Assembly: GCA_011009095.1 (NCBI GenBank)
Contig: VTPC01090546.1
Span: 122,697-186,696, forward strand
Length of the DNA stretch: 64,000 nt
Reading direction: 5' to 3'
Origin: Ignelater luminosus
Lineage: Eukaryota > Arthropoda > Insecta > Coleoptera > Elateridae
The notes under the pieces are model-generated. The model did no database searches, had not been told where the DNA came from, and saw nothing but the letters and a program-made list of their open reading frames with translations. The position numbers were made by a program, and so were the translations under genes. Shown here in pieces: positions 12,132 to 22,454 of the stretch (positions are counted from its first letter, which is position 1; every line of letters begins with the position of its first letter).

Positions 12132-12590
12132 AACATGACCAATAGGTCAGTGTCATCACCTACTACTCTCACCTCCAATCCTTTTTGAGCCTCTGTGATT
12201 GCTGTTTGAACAATCAGAGTGTCTGCGTCTCCAGGGTCTTGAAGCACCTTACATTTTTTTTCCTTCGAGTGAACTGTCAGGAGGGATATTAGCTGTTCCT
12301 TATTTTTTGGGTTTGCAAGGAACTCACTCTGCCCAAAGAAAATGCATATGATCTTTTTTGTGGAAAATTTTACGTTCTTTAATTGTTTATAGAGCTCTAG
12401 ATTGAATAGTTTCCGTGATATTTGCAAAATACGAAGAAAATACGCCTTCCGAACCCCTTCTCCTAATTGTTTACTTTTGGAAATAAATGAAATTATTTGG
12501 TTTATCCTTGAATAACGAATCTTGTAAGTTATTGATTTCAAACTATAAGATATTCTTGAAATATTCAAAACAATACAGTTGTACGACAAC
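12132..12590 (-). pseudogene. PIN-like (nuclease-like) domain protein, truncated remnant
   Basis: The readable part (about 12430-12132) gives FLANPKNKEQLISLL, then GDADTLIVQTAITEAQK and VRVVGDDTDLLV. The pattern of acidic motifs (GDADTLI and VGDDTDLLV) resembles a PIN/FEN1-like metal-binding fold found in uncharacterised, often repeated, invertebrate proteins. That is recalled family knowledge and not tested. The frame is cut on its 3' side by the hAT-C terminus at 12131 and on its 5' side by the Harbinger MITE at 12594; the open frame beyond both points is element sequence. The segment upstream of about 12430 is not recognisable. No function should be inferred beyond the domain hint. Confidence 0.5.
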
Positions 12591-12593
12591 TTA

Positions 12594-12836
12594 GACCTGT
12601 ATGACACTATGAAGAATTTTATAAAAATTTAGAAAGAAATTTTTGCCAAATTTCTGTACAAAATTTTTGGTATACCGTTATTATTTCTACATTTTAGAAC
12701 ATGTTCTAAAAATTTTTTGCTCAATAAAATTTCTGCAAAAATTTTTACGCAAACTCCGTTTGCAACGATCAAAAATTTTTTAAAAAGTAATTTCTATGAA
12801 ATTTATCCGAGAATTTTTCATGGCGTCAAACAAGTC
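12594..12836. mobile_element. Harbinger-type MITE, copy 1 (243 bp)
   Basis: The ends are GACCTGTATGACACTATGA and the complement of GACTTGTTTGACGCCATGA, so the arms are inverted repeats. The element is flanked by TTA (12591-12593) and TTA (12837-12839). A 3-bp TWA target duplication with GR-rich termini is the signature of PIF/Harbinger elements. The interior is AT-rich and non-coding. A second copy is at 18174-18578. The P element at 12842 is inserted just outside its right end. Confidence 0.85.
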
Positions 12837-12872
12837 TTAAACATATATGTATAAACTGGTATATGCTGAATG
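12834..12872 (+). repeat. P element left target duplication and 31-bp TIR
   Basis: Positions 12834-12841 are GTCTTAAA, identical to 16141-16148. The 31-bp terminal repeat 12842-12872 begins CATATATGTATAAACT and matches the complement of 16110-16140 at 26 of 31 positions. A further inverted pair lies inside (about 12905-12928 and 16064-16090, around GACAGAAA), like the subterminal repeats of P elements. Confidence 0.92.
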
Positions 12873-15800
12873 GCCTATCTCCGCTATAAGTGGGAAATGT
12901 AGCCTGCATCTAAAGGACAGAAACAGTATATCTCATATCTCTGTTTCTAGGAGACGCCAGCTACTTACGACGCATGCGCGAGAAACGCGCCAAATTACAG
13001 TAAATTCAAGTCAAAATAAACGTTTCATCCATCTACAAAAATTAGTTTATATTTTATATAATTGTGGAGCTTTAGAATGGTTGTATAGATTACTCTTGCT
13101 GTGCAAAATTAAAAAATTTGTTTAATAATATGACATTGCAATCAATATGGAAGATTATAATCCTCATTTTTGGTAACAATATAATTTGACAGTTAATTAA
13201 ATTCCTTGAATTGCAATTTACTGTTATCCTTTTCTCGTCTGGCTTTTTTTAAATTTTAGTACATTGTACCAATTACTTTTCTAATCAAGAATTAAAAGCA
13301 GAGATACAGACTTCCTTGCTTATTTATTTGGTGTGTTAACTTTGCCTAGAAATTTCAATATTCATATACAACAAAGAGCACAACTTCAAAATGTTTATTA
13401 AAAGTATTTTATAAATACAATCTTAATATCTTATAAAATAATACTTACAAATAAACTATAAAAAAACAATTTATTACCTACAAATAGCTTTAAAATTAAA
13501 TTAATTGTGAAACTGAATGTTATATATATCTAGTTTGAATTTGTATACAATACAAATTCTAACTATGATAAAAATGAATTAATTTAGTGTATTTATGGCG
13601 TAAATATTCACTCTTTTCATTACTGATCTTTGCCTCATAATGTAGTCTTATTTCAACATATATGTTTATAACAGCTTTTATCAGCTGTACTCGATGATTG
13701 TCCAAAATGTCTTGACTTTTGATGTGATCAATTAGAACATCACTGTCAAACACATTTGTTCCAACTACAGCAAAAGCTTCAGATTTTATCAATTGCGGTG
13801 TTTTATTGAGAAATATATGATGTAAATGTTGTCGAATAATCTTCTCAGTAAACTGACAAATTTTTTTTACATCATTTGAGGGAAAAATATACGGTCCCCG
13901 GTTTTTTAATTCAATTAATTGCGTATTGTGATCTACTATACCAATTAATTGATTAAGGCAGATAGTACAAAATAATTTTTTTTTTAATTTATGTACTATA
14001 AAACCTGCAATATAATTTACAACATTTAGTACATATGGTGTTAATGTCCAAGAGGTTTTTAAGTAATCATGTTCACTTAATATTTCCTTGCAGACATTTT
14101 CTGTATCTACAAGTAAATCTTTAATATTTTTCTTTCTTGAAGTGACACATAAAATATTTAATCCATCTGTTAAGCAATTTGAGAAACTTGAAGATGAAAT
14201 TTCGTTTTTTAAAAGTGTTCTTTTAAAAGCACTCTCAAACTGTTTAGCATTTGGATTGTTATTAAATCCACCATGACTTCTTATCACACTAAAAAACTAA
14301 ATTAGTAGGAGCACCATCAAATACGATAGATACAGCCTTGGCACCTGTATCATTTATTAATTCCAAGCATTTTGATAATAAATTAGCTCGTTCTTCTCCT
14401 GTCAAACTTTTTATTAAGAAATATGCAATTGGAACTTTGAAAGATCCATTAATTGCAACAGCCATAAAAACTAAAGCATGCGTTGCTTTGGGCAAATTGT
14501 CATTATCACTTTCAAATGACATATGCGATCCTAAATCTACTCCCCCATAAAATCTATTACTGCCATAAATAATCTGGGAACGTATAGCTATTTCATCTAT
14601 GACAATGTTCAGCAACACTTTTTTCTTTTTGTTTTCGTTGGCAATTGCATCCAGGGCTTGTTTTTGAAAGCCTGGTTTGCAATTAATATTACTGTACCAA
14701 TTCTTAATCGTGCTACTGTGAGGCAATAAATTCCTCCATTTATGTCGAATATAATTATATGCCCTAGGTGAATAATATTGTAAAGTTAGTGCAAATTGTC
14801 GGAGTTCAGAGGAATACTGTTGCTTTTTATTGCGCAGATTTCTTTTAATAATTTCTTGCACATGTTCAGGTACAGAAGCCTAAAATATTTTCCAAATGTA
14901 AAATTTAATGCTAGTCAGAAATTAAATTATTTAGATTTACCATTAGTGTGTCTACTGCTTCATCACTTAAAAGGTTTTTTCTTTAAGCTAACAACTAGAT
15001 CTTTTAAACATCTAATTTTCAAAGTAAGTCTTCGTCTTTGTTGTTGTAAAGACTTAATTTTCTTGCGTTGCTTTGTAATAGTTGCTTGTGCCATTTGTAA
15101 ACTTCTTTTTGCCTTTCTTGAAGTAGTCACATCCAAATCTGATAGATCACCCACATACCATGGAGTTAACACATGCTTTCTCTTGGTTGGAGTGCGTTGT
15201 ACTTCTATAAAGATAATTTGTGAATAAAATTTACAAATCTAATTCATAATTTATTTAATTTTTAAGATTTCTGCGGATTGTCCTTTAAAATACATACCAG
15301 TTTCTAAAATCATCTCCTGCTCATTATTAGACATAATTTCTTCATTAGTACATGTTGATGGATGAACTACATTACTACATATTTTCATTTCATGAGCGGT
15401 AGAAGTTGAAGGCATGTTTAATTCTTTAGAAAATTCACTAACAGGTTTAGCAACAGTAACATTGCATTCAATTACTGATGGAGAAGGAACAGCATTAGTT
15501 TTTAATCTAATTATGCCTCCAAATCTTCTTGCATTCAAGTCCACAAAATCATCTTCCTTAAAATGTTTGGAGCATATTTTTAAGGAATTTACGTTATCCT
15601 CAGGTGTTAAATTGCAAGCTTGTAGCCATAACGACCGTAACGATTCGCTTTTAGGGAACCTACAATTAACAATTATGATCGTACCCTTTTTTATTATAAT
15701 TATAAAAATCAAGTACTTACTTGTGGTAACTTTGACTCGTTTTAGAGTTGCAAAGGAAACAAATTCTTTTTTCTCCTTTATTCATTTTTCTAATAAAAAT

Positions 15801-16140
15801 TAGATTAGGTATAGATATTTTAATGCCAGTAACTAGATTTTTTTAAAACACGTGTTTCTGTTTGAGGTTAAACAAAGTTAAACCGCGCCAGCATATAACA
15901 ACAAATCGCTCGTAAAACGCGCTGAAACGTGTTCCGCTTAGAAGACTAACGCTTTCTCTGTCTTTCTCTCCGTTTCAACAAAGATAAGACATAACTGGTT
16001 GGCGTAATCTAAGTCCAGCCACATAGACATGCGTTAAGCAAACCTTGAATCTCCAAAAGACAACTATATATTTCTGTCTCTTAGATGTTGGCATCCAGTT
16101 GGCAAGTTGTGTTCACCATATGCAAGTTTATACATATATG
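12842..16140 (-). mobile_element. P element, complete ends, 3299 bp, internally deleted
   Basis: The element has 31-bp terminal inverted repeats and a perfect 8-bp target duplication (GTCTTAAA), exactly the P superfamily pattern. It carries a THAP-finger transposase gene on the minus strand with three introns (13559-15785). The target site overlaps the last bases of the Harbinger MITE and its TTA duplication, so the P element arrived later. It cannot move by itself because the transposase has a frameshift and a central deletion, but both ends look intact enough to be recognised if an active relative exists. Non-coding parts are 12873-13558 and 15786-16109. Confidence 0.93.
13559..15785 (-). 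pseudogene. P-element transposase (THAP9-like), exons 1-4, frameshifted and deleted
   Basis: Exon 1 15721-15785 (ATG at 15785), exon 2 15298-15659, exon 3 14941-15204, and exon 4 from 14879. Introns of 61, 93 and 61 bp all have GT...AG ends, and the joints restore family sequence. The joint of exons 1 and 2 gives SQSYHKFPKSESLRSLW, completing a C2CH THAP DNA-binding finger (C-x2-C in exon 1, CSKHF and AVPS in exon 2). Exon 3 encodes a Lys/Gln-rich coiled coil; one extra A in a run near 14971-14979 shifts the frame before LLSDEAVDTLM. Exon 4 has the start of the RNase-H-like core (NIVIDEIAIRSQ, YGGVDLGSH, VSIVFDGAPTNL). At 14287-14289 the sequence jumps to a C-terminal block (SHGGFNNNPNAKQF to 13559), so the GTP-binding insertion and later catalytic residues are absent. 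The known role of the family is cut-and-paste transposition using GTP as cofactor. Confidence 0.93.
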
Positions 16141-16148
16141 GTCTTAAA
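16110..16148 (+). repeat. P element right TIR and target duplication
   Basis: The 31-bp repeat at 16110-16140 ends ...TTTATACATATATG and is followed by GTCTTAAA (16141-16148), the exact partner of 12834-12841. Confidence 0.92.
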
Positions 16149-18170
16149 CCTTGAAACCTTCAACTTCAACAAGTAGTGCCATATTTTCTTGTAAAACATT
16201 TAGTAAACTCACTAGGTAACTAGTTATGTAGGATGAAGATGAGAATAGGACGCAAGACAACACAAAAGATATTTTAAGAATAGTAGAACTGCTACTACTG
16301 GAAGCCGTTTTTGTATAACCCAGTACAACAAACTAAACAGATTTATTGTTACGCATAACAAATCGTGATATTTCACTATAATTTATTATTTAATATTCGT
16401 GCGTATTATATATTATGATTTATTCATCTTTATAAAATATATCATTTCTCAAAGAAAAGAAAAAGAAAAATTGTATGATACTTAGAAACTTCTATCTACA
16501 CAAAATGCAATTTAGAGAAACCTTTTGGTTAAAGAAGATATCAAACGACATTATCACCTTTAGAAACATCATTTATACCCCCCTTTTAATGAGAATTTTA
16601 CGTTTCAAATACCCCTCATTATCCCCTTGACGATCAATTATCAAAACTTGAAGCCCGGACCCGTAACGTATATCCTCAGAATAATTTTCCAGCTTTAATT
16701 TTCACGTATCTATCCATGCATACCGTCCTTCGTTAACGATAGTAAAATAATGAAACCCTTTCAAGTTATAAAATAAAGCTTGACAGTAATATAGTACTTG
16801 GCAACGTTTTAGTTCAGGATTCCGATAACGAGCATATTGAATAGAATAGAACATGCTTTATTACATTGAAATATCCACTACTATGACAGTAAACCATTGT
16901 ATTAGTGAAGGATCTTGCAGTACATTCCCTACTCGGGGAATATTGGAGGATTTATAATATACGAGCAACGAGTTGAACTTTGAATCGATGACACTGTAAA
17001 AATGTCAAGATTGAATTTAAAATAATTCATACTGACAGGAATTCGAATTTGTCGTTTAATGTTTAATCGTTTTTAATTTAACGTGTTAACGCGTTAAACT
17101 TCAAAACGCAACACAGCATCAAACTTTATTGCACACTAAATTAAATTCTAATTTCAAACACCCACAACCACAATATTTCCTAATAATTCGACAACTTGCG
17201 GTTGCTTTAACTTTAAGTTAACGCTCATTTGCAAAAGTCTTTGATCTCCCGCTAGTCGTGAAAGTTCCCGTTTACTCCCAAAATACTAGACCTGAATACT
17301 AGTAGCTTGCTTGCTCTGTATACTGCCGTATTTCATAAAGGCTAAATGTTAGCACACGGCTTGCTTCCCATCTATATATAGAAATAGATGCAATTTTGTT
17401 GTCGCTTCATCCAATTTAGCTTCATTTAATGTTAACGTCATTGAGCTCTCTGCTGAACAGTATGGATATTGAATTTAATGCAAGATTTCAGGAGACTAAT
17501 AATTAACGAGGAAATGTCTGGGTTAGTTTAGGACAAACCTATCGTGGGAATTTCCAATATTTTATTATACTAGACATGCTTTTAACTTTTAATTAAAATT
17601 GGACAACAGAACTTTGTAAACTTTAAATAGTAAGTCTTTCATTACTTATTAATAAAAGAGAAGTTAAATTAATTATATAATCCTATGGTTAAACATTATT
17701 CTAACGTTACGCACGTGATTGAAAGCAGCTTGTTAGATTTATCAGTTAAATAGGGTAGAATAATTAGAAATGCAGCTAATTAATCTTGTGGAAAAACTGA
17801 ACTACGTATAGCTTGGAAATAGTTCTAGAGCAGATAATTAAAAATTTCTACTCCTATTATTTTGATATTCTTTTTTCTACATTCATTGCTGATTGCAACA
17901 ATCTAGCATCATCTGGATCTACACTTAACAACTTTGAAGTTATTCAATGATTTGTTGTGAAATGCTATAAAACTGCTCCACCGGTTCTGGTATAATTAAA
18001 GAACTTCGTAATTTTAAAACTTTAATGGGGTTAATTAAATTTTTCGTAGAAATGACTACTGCAATTTTGCCATTCACCTTCTTTTTACACTGCGATCGAA
18101 GAACGCAGAATTTAATTTTCCTGATATATTAGGTGGAACAGGTAAAACAAGCAGTATAATCTGATAGTTG
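16149..18170. other. AT-rich stretch, no supportable gene
   Basis: No reading frame, RNA gene or paired repeat that I can support. There is a 12-bp palindrome TTAACGCGTTAA at 17086-17097, which may be chance. Confidence 0.55.
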
Positions 18171-18173
18171 TAA

Positions 18174-18578
18174 GACCTGTATGACAGTATGAAGAATTTC
18201 ATAAAAATTTAGAAAAAGATATTTGCCAAATTTCTGTACAAAATGTTTGGTATATTGTTGCAGCCGGCTCTGTATGCAACTTGTACAAAATTTTCTATAA
18301 AATTCTCGACGTGAGCACGCGCGTTTTAGGCATTTTTATACAGCTGTTTTGTTTAACCTTTTCTTCATCTTGTCTCAGCTGATTTCGATGTGCGCATGAG
18401 TTGCATGCGCAGTTTCTCGCACAAAATTTCTACATTTTAGAACATGTTCTAAAAATTTTTTGCTCAATGAAATTTCCACAAAAATTTCTATGCAAACTCC
18501 GTTTGAAACGATCAAAAATTTTTAAAAAGTAATTTCTATGAAATTTATCAGAGAATTTCTCATAGTGCCAAACAGGTC
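18174..18578. mobile_element. Harbinger-type MITE, copy 2 (405 bp)
   Basis: It begins GACCTGTATGACAGTATGA and ends with the complement of GACCTGTTTGGCACTATGA, flanked by TAA (18171-18173) and TAA (18579-18581). The outer parts match the copy at 12594-12836 closely. The centre (about 18261-18425) holds roughly 165 bp that copy 1 lacks, including several TGCGCA/GCGCG words. No coding sequence is present, so it depends on a transposase supplied elsewhere. Confidence 0.88.
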
Positions 18579-18689
18579 TAAGAGTTAAGCAAGAAATAAT
18601 AAATACGTTTTTGTATGTAGTTCATATGCTGCCTGTACCCAATTGTAAGAAACAAATTTGCAAAGATATTCATGATACATTAGGACATA

Positions 18690-20462
18690 CAGTAAAACCC
18701 GCTTATTGGAATAGTATTTGGACAAAGGAGAATTAATCCAATAACCGGGATAGTCCATTAACCAACTTTAGGATTTTCAGAATTCTGCAAGACAAATTGA
18801 GGTTACTGCACATCGCTTGAGATTTATACTATAAAACTTTCAGCGTTATTTATTGCAGCTTTAAGTAAAATAAAAGTAAGGATACTGTATTAATTATTTA
18901 TTGAAACAATTACATATTAAATCTAATTCAATTAAAATGTCCATAAATTAAATCAAAATTATCTTTTTACAAAAAAAGTCAGTAATCTTATATTGCGTTT
19001 TGTCCTTACACAATAAATCCGTTATTTGCTGTTCTAAATTGTAATAATGATTGAAATCAACATTTGATTTTCTTTTTAGAAATTTTCTTATTACACAACA
19101 AGCTCTTGTTACTTCCTGGCCAGATACTGGAGACCATTCACATACGTCATCTTTGTTCTCATTGTCATGATAACTTATTAAATCTTCGTTTTCTTGTGAT
19201 TCAGGTTCTTCAACATCTCCAAAAACGGGCAAACAATTGTCAAATGTTGCAAATATAGAAAAATCGTCTGAAGTCATTTCTTCGGGAGGAGGACATTCAA
19301 AATCGTCTTCACTATCCGTAATCCTTTGTTTTGAAAATTTATAGTGAATGAAATATTTTTCTATGCTACTTAAAATTATTTTATTCCAGCTCTTATTCAT
19401 CATATGGATAGCTGAAAGGATTGAGATGGCTTTTGACATATCATTGGCAGTTTTAGAGGACGATGCATCATAATAGTTCATTGTCGAAATAATTTTCTTG
19501 ACAACTTCCTTTCTGTAATTTCGCTTAAAAAGGGATATAATTCTTTGATCCATGGGTTGAATGAGTGACGTTGTATTTGGCGGTATATTTACATTATTCA
19601 GTCTCACATTACGTTTATGAGCTGAACAATTATCAACGAATAAAATAACTTTTCTATTCATTTTAGCCATTTGCTTATCAAAATCAATAAGTCCCTCTTT
19701 AAATTAATTTCAAGTCGTCCATGCGTTTTTGTTGGATGTGTATTTCACGGGCAATGATTTAATGTCTTTAAAACACTTTGGATTTCGTGATTTACCTATA
19801 ACAAAAAGCGGAAGTTTATGACTTCCATCGGAATTAGCACAGCAAAGAATTGTCATTCTGTCTGTCGCTGCCTTCCCTCCTACAGTTTTTTCTCCACCAA
19901 AGCAAAACGTGCCATCTGATATAGCTCGAAAATACAGGCCAGTTTTGTCGCAATTATATTCACAGACCGGTTCATAGTTTTTAAATAAATTAGGTAGGAC
20001 ATTTGTTACCCATTCATTTGCTCTATATACATCAGCATCTTTTGCTTCCCCTTCAATTTTTTTAATGGAAATCTAGAAACGATTCTTCCATCTAGAAAAC
20101 CATCCATTTGTCGCTTTAAATTCCGTATTTCCAAACTTCTGCGCAATTTGTTCCGCTTTTTCTTTTAATATTGCACCACCAATTGGAACATTCCGCGCTC
20201 TTTTTTCGATAAACCATTCACTCAAAGCATCTTCAACTTTTTCATCCTTCCCGGTACAATTTCTTTTTTGCGTCAGTTTTGAATTATTCTTCCAATCACT
20301 CAACACACTGTCTTTATTCTTTAAAAGCTAGCTTACTTGTGCTTGGGAAATTCCAAATTTCCCAGCTACTTCATTTTGATTTGCTTTAGATTCCTCCACA
20401 TATTCTATTACAGTTAACTTTTGTTTTAACGTAAGGTCTTTTCTTTTTGACCCAGTACTCAT
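18690..20462 (-). pseudogene. Tigger/pogo-type transposase (CENP-B-like), broken
   Basis: The minus-strand product starts at 20462 (MSTGSKRKDLTLKQKL) with a Psq-type helix-turn-helix. One in-frame stop follows at about 20329. Next comes a CENP-B-type DNA-binding domain at 20306-20073 (VEDALSEWFIEKRARNVP and NGWFSRWK), then a DDE-type nuclease domain: CDKTGLYFRAIS (first Asp, about 19950), LFVDNCSAH (second, about 19640) and NTTSLIQPMDQ (third). Two stops near 19700-19710 break it. The tail is acidic with CEWSPVSGQEVTRACC. The 3' terminus CAGTAAAACCCGCTTATT (from 18690), preceded by TA, is the usual Tigger end. A matching 5' end was not found before 20560, so that end is lost or decayed. Confidence 0.88.
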
Positions 20463-20973
20463 GATAAAACTAACACAAGAAACTAACAAACTGCGCTCTG
20501 CACGACGACGTTTAAAGCAAAACTAACTACGGTAAAGCTTTACAACCCTCTACTTATAGCAATGCTTGAATAAAGTTTTTAAAAGTGGCATGTTTTGTGA
20601 CTAGTTTGTGTTTTGTTGCCCTTTTTATTTCTACGAATTTTTGCGATTAAGAACACACAATTTAGAAATAAAGTCATGAAAGTATCAGATTGACTCCAGT
20701 TTTTATGTTATGGAGTATGTCTGCAAGGCCGAACAATATTTAACAATTTAACCCTGCTGACGTGTTAAAACGCGCTTAATGCGCATTCATTTCGCGCCTT
20801 TATACATTACGTGGTAGCTCATGTTACGTTGATTCTCCTGACGTCTCTAACCTTATGTGGCAGCTAAAGTTTTTAATTTTTCATTAAGATTGAAAGACAC
20901 TTAACGTGCTTTTTGGTAAATTATGATGAAAACTTTGTTATTGATTCTTATAATACAAGTTATTCTTAGAAAT
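20463..20973. other. Short spacer, Tigger 5' flank and unassigned sequence
   Basis: The first part is probably the decayed Tigger leader. 20750-20870 is richer in G+C, with GCGC words, and may be the leader of the element whose zinc-finger fragment follows. I see no certain signal. Confidence 0.4.
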
Positions 20974-21325
20974 ATGAGTTCATCACGAAGAAGATCCAAA
21001 TATCATTCTTATATATTTTGCTACATTTGTGGTATGTATACAGCAGCAAAACAAAGACGAAATATTACAGACTTTGTAAAGGAGGTTTATGCTGATTATT
21101 TTTGTGTACAAATCGAAAAACAAGATAAGTCATGGGTTCCTCATAAGGTTTGCAAATCTTGTATTGAGTCTTTGCGCTTGTGGAAGAAAGGGGAACGCTC
21201 TGGGTTAGACTTCGGTATCCCTATGATCTGGAGGGAGCCCACGAATCATATCGATGATTGCTTCTTTGGTGTACTAAACGTCAAAGGCTCTAATCGGCAT
21301 AAAACATGGGAATATCCTGATATAA
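20974..21325 (+). pseudogene. ZAD-like zinc-finger N-terminus of an unnamed transposon family
   Basis: I chose ATG 20974 (MSSSRRRSKYHSYIF); an in-frame ATG at 20923 adds only a hydrophobic leader. The frame has two cysteine pairs, CYICGMYT and VCKSCIESL, about 50 residues apart and arranged like a ZAD-type zinc-binding domain. It continues with FGIPMIWREPTNHIDDCFF. The latter matches in kind the start of the protein at 35858 (LWKEPSDHVQDCHFC), so both belong to one family of uncharacterised invertebrate repeat proteins. The copy stops about 10 residues later (EYPDIK) next to piggyBac sequence, so only the N-terminus survives. The likely function is DNA binding by the element's own protein; that is inference. 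Confidence 0.6.
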
Positions 21326-21344
21326 AGTAGATTTCGTGAAAATT

Positions 21345-22345
21345 CAAATTATGAACGTAAAATTGCTTTTTGCTTTTTGGGCAGAAATGAAGGTAGTATT
21401 TCGCTTTTATTGCGTTTTACAGTTCCAACAATTGTTAGGCCTCTTTCGCTAGACATTTCTTGAGCCAGGGGAATTGAAGTGAACCAATTGTCCATCGTGA
21501 TATATTCCTGTTGGTTCTATGAATTGATTTGGATAATTCTTTTATTAATCGTAAGTAGGATGGAACTGAATTACCCGTGGGGTTAGTGTCTTTACCAATG
21601 TGTGGTATAGCACTAATCATATAGTATGTTCTTACAACACACATACACACAATCTTGTATTTATCTGGTTTAGATTCTATATGTACTCAAAATGGGCACT
21701 TGTTTCCGAATCCAAGTAATTGTTGGTCTCTAATTACATAACAGTGGGAAGAATAGCTGTTTGCACAGTTTCTTATAAATTATTCCCAAATTTCTCTCAC
21801 CGGTAAAAATCTATCACTACGATTTCTAGTTTCCTTCTCATCAAATCTTAGACAGATCAATAAAAAACCAAACCTTACCTCACTCATTATATTTACATTG
21901 GTATATTCAAGGACCTTCTGGGGAAACGTTTTTTTTACAGATAAATGAAAGTCTTTTCTAGCACCAGCTATGTATAAAAGGCCTAATAGTGCGTTTACCT
22001 CTATATAACGTCTGTGAGATGTATTTATTTAGAATCATTAGTATGAGTTACAATACCGTTCAAAATTATCTGACTAAATAAAACACCCTGGGCTTCCCTC
22101 ACTGTAGTAATCGAAAGCGAATTGTTCACTTTAGGTACCTTTACAATAATATTTTTGGCGAGAGTTTTTGTTTTTGCGGGTTCCTGTAGGTTCCACTTGA
22201 AACCGTTTTCGCCCGTCACAATTTTCTCGCTTTGGAAAACTGCGTTTTCAAAGTCCTCTTGGCCAGAAGAACTTTTATCTTTGTGTCTCGACACCACTTC
22301 CATAATATCCACATCGAAAGCAAAGCTAAAAACACCACTAATTGA
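21345..22345 (-). pseudogene. piggyBac transposase, broken
   Basis: N-terminal part 22312-22025: GENGFKWNLQEPAKTKTLA and SQIILNGIVTHTND, the conserved opening of the DDE_Tnp_1_7 domain. The next part (about 22020-21650) holds EVNALLGLLYIAGA, FGFLLICLRFDEKETRNRS and DQQLLGFGNKCPF, the last being the first catalytic-Asp region with an in-frame stop just after it. The third part, in a shifted frame at about 21500-21380, reads MDNWFTSIPLAQEMSSERGL, containing the second catalytic Asp (family DNWF motif), and ends KRNKSEILPSFLP. At least one frameshift and two stops are present, and the C-terminal cysteine-rich finger is absent. Known activity: TTAA-specific cut-and-paste transposition. Ends with TTAA were not identified. 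Confidence 0.85.
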
Positions 22346-22454
22346 CTAAACGTACACATAAATATTGGAGTCACCAATAACCCCTAACGGGACAATTGCA
22401 GGCTAATAAAAAAACGCCTGGCAAAAGCAGTGCAGGTGTTTGTTCTACTAACTT

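Noticed and set aside
9731..12139. 8-bp target duplication around the TAGAGTGCGG ends
   Set aside because: TATATAAA and AACATGAC do not match under any small shift of the boundary that I tried.
12591..12607. ATG at 12607 as start of the PIN-like protein
   Set aside because: It lies inside the Harbinger MITE terminus, so the start is created by the insertion and is not the gene's own.
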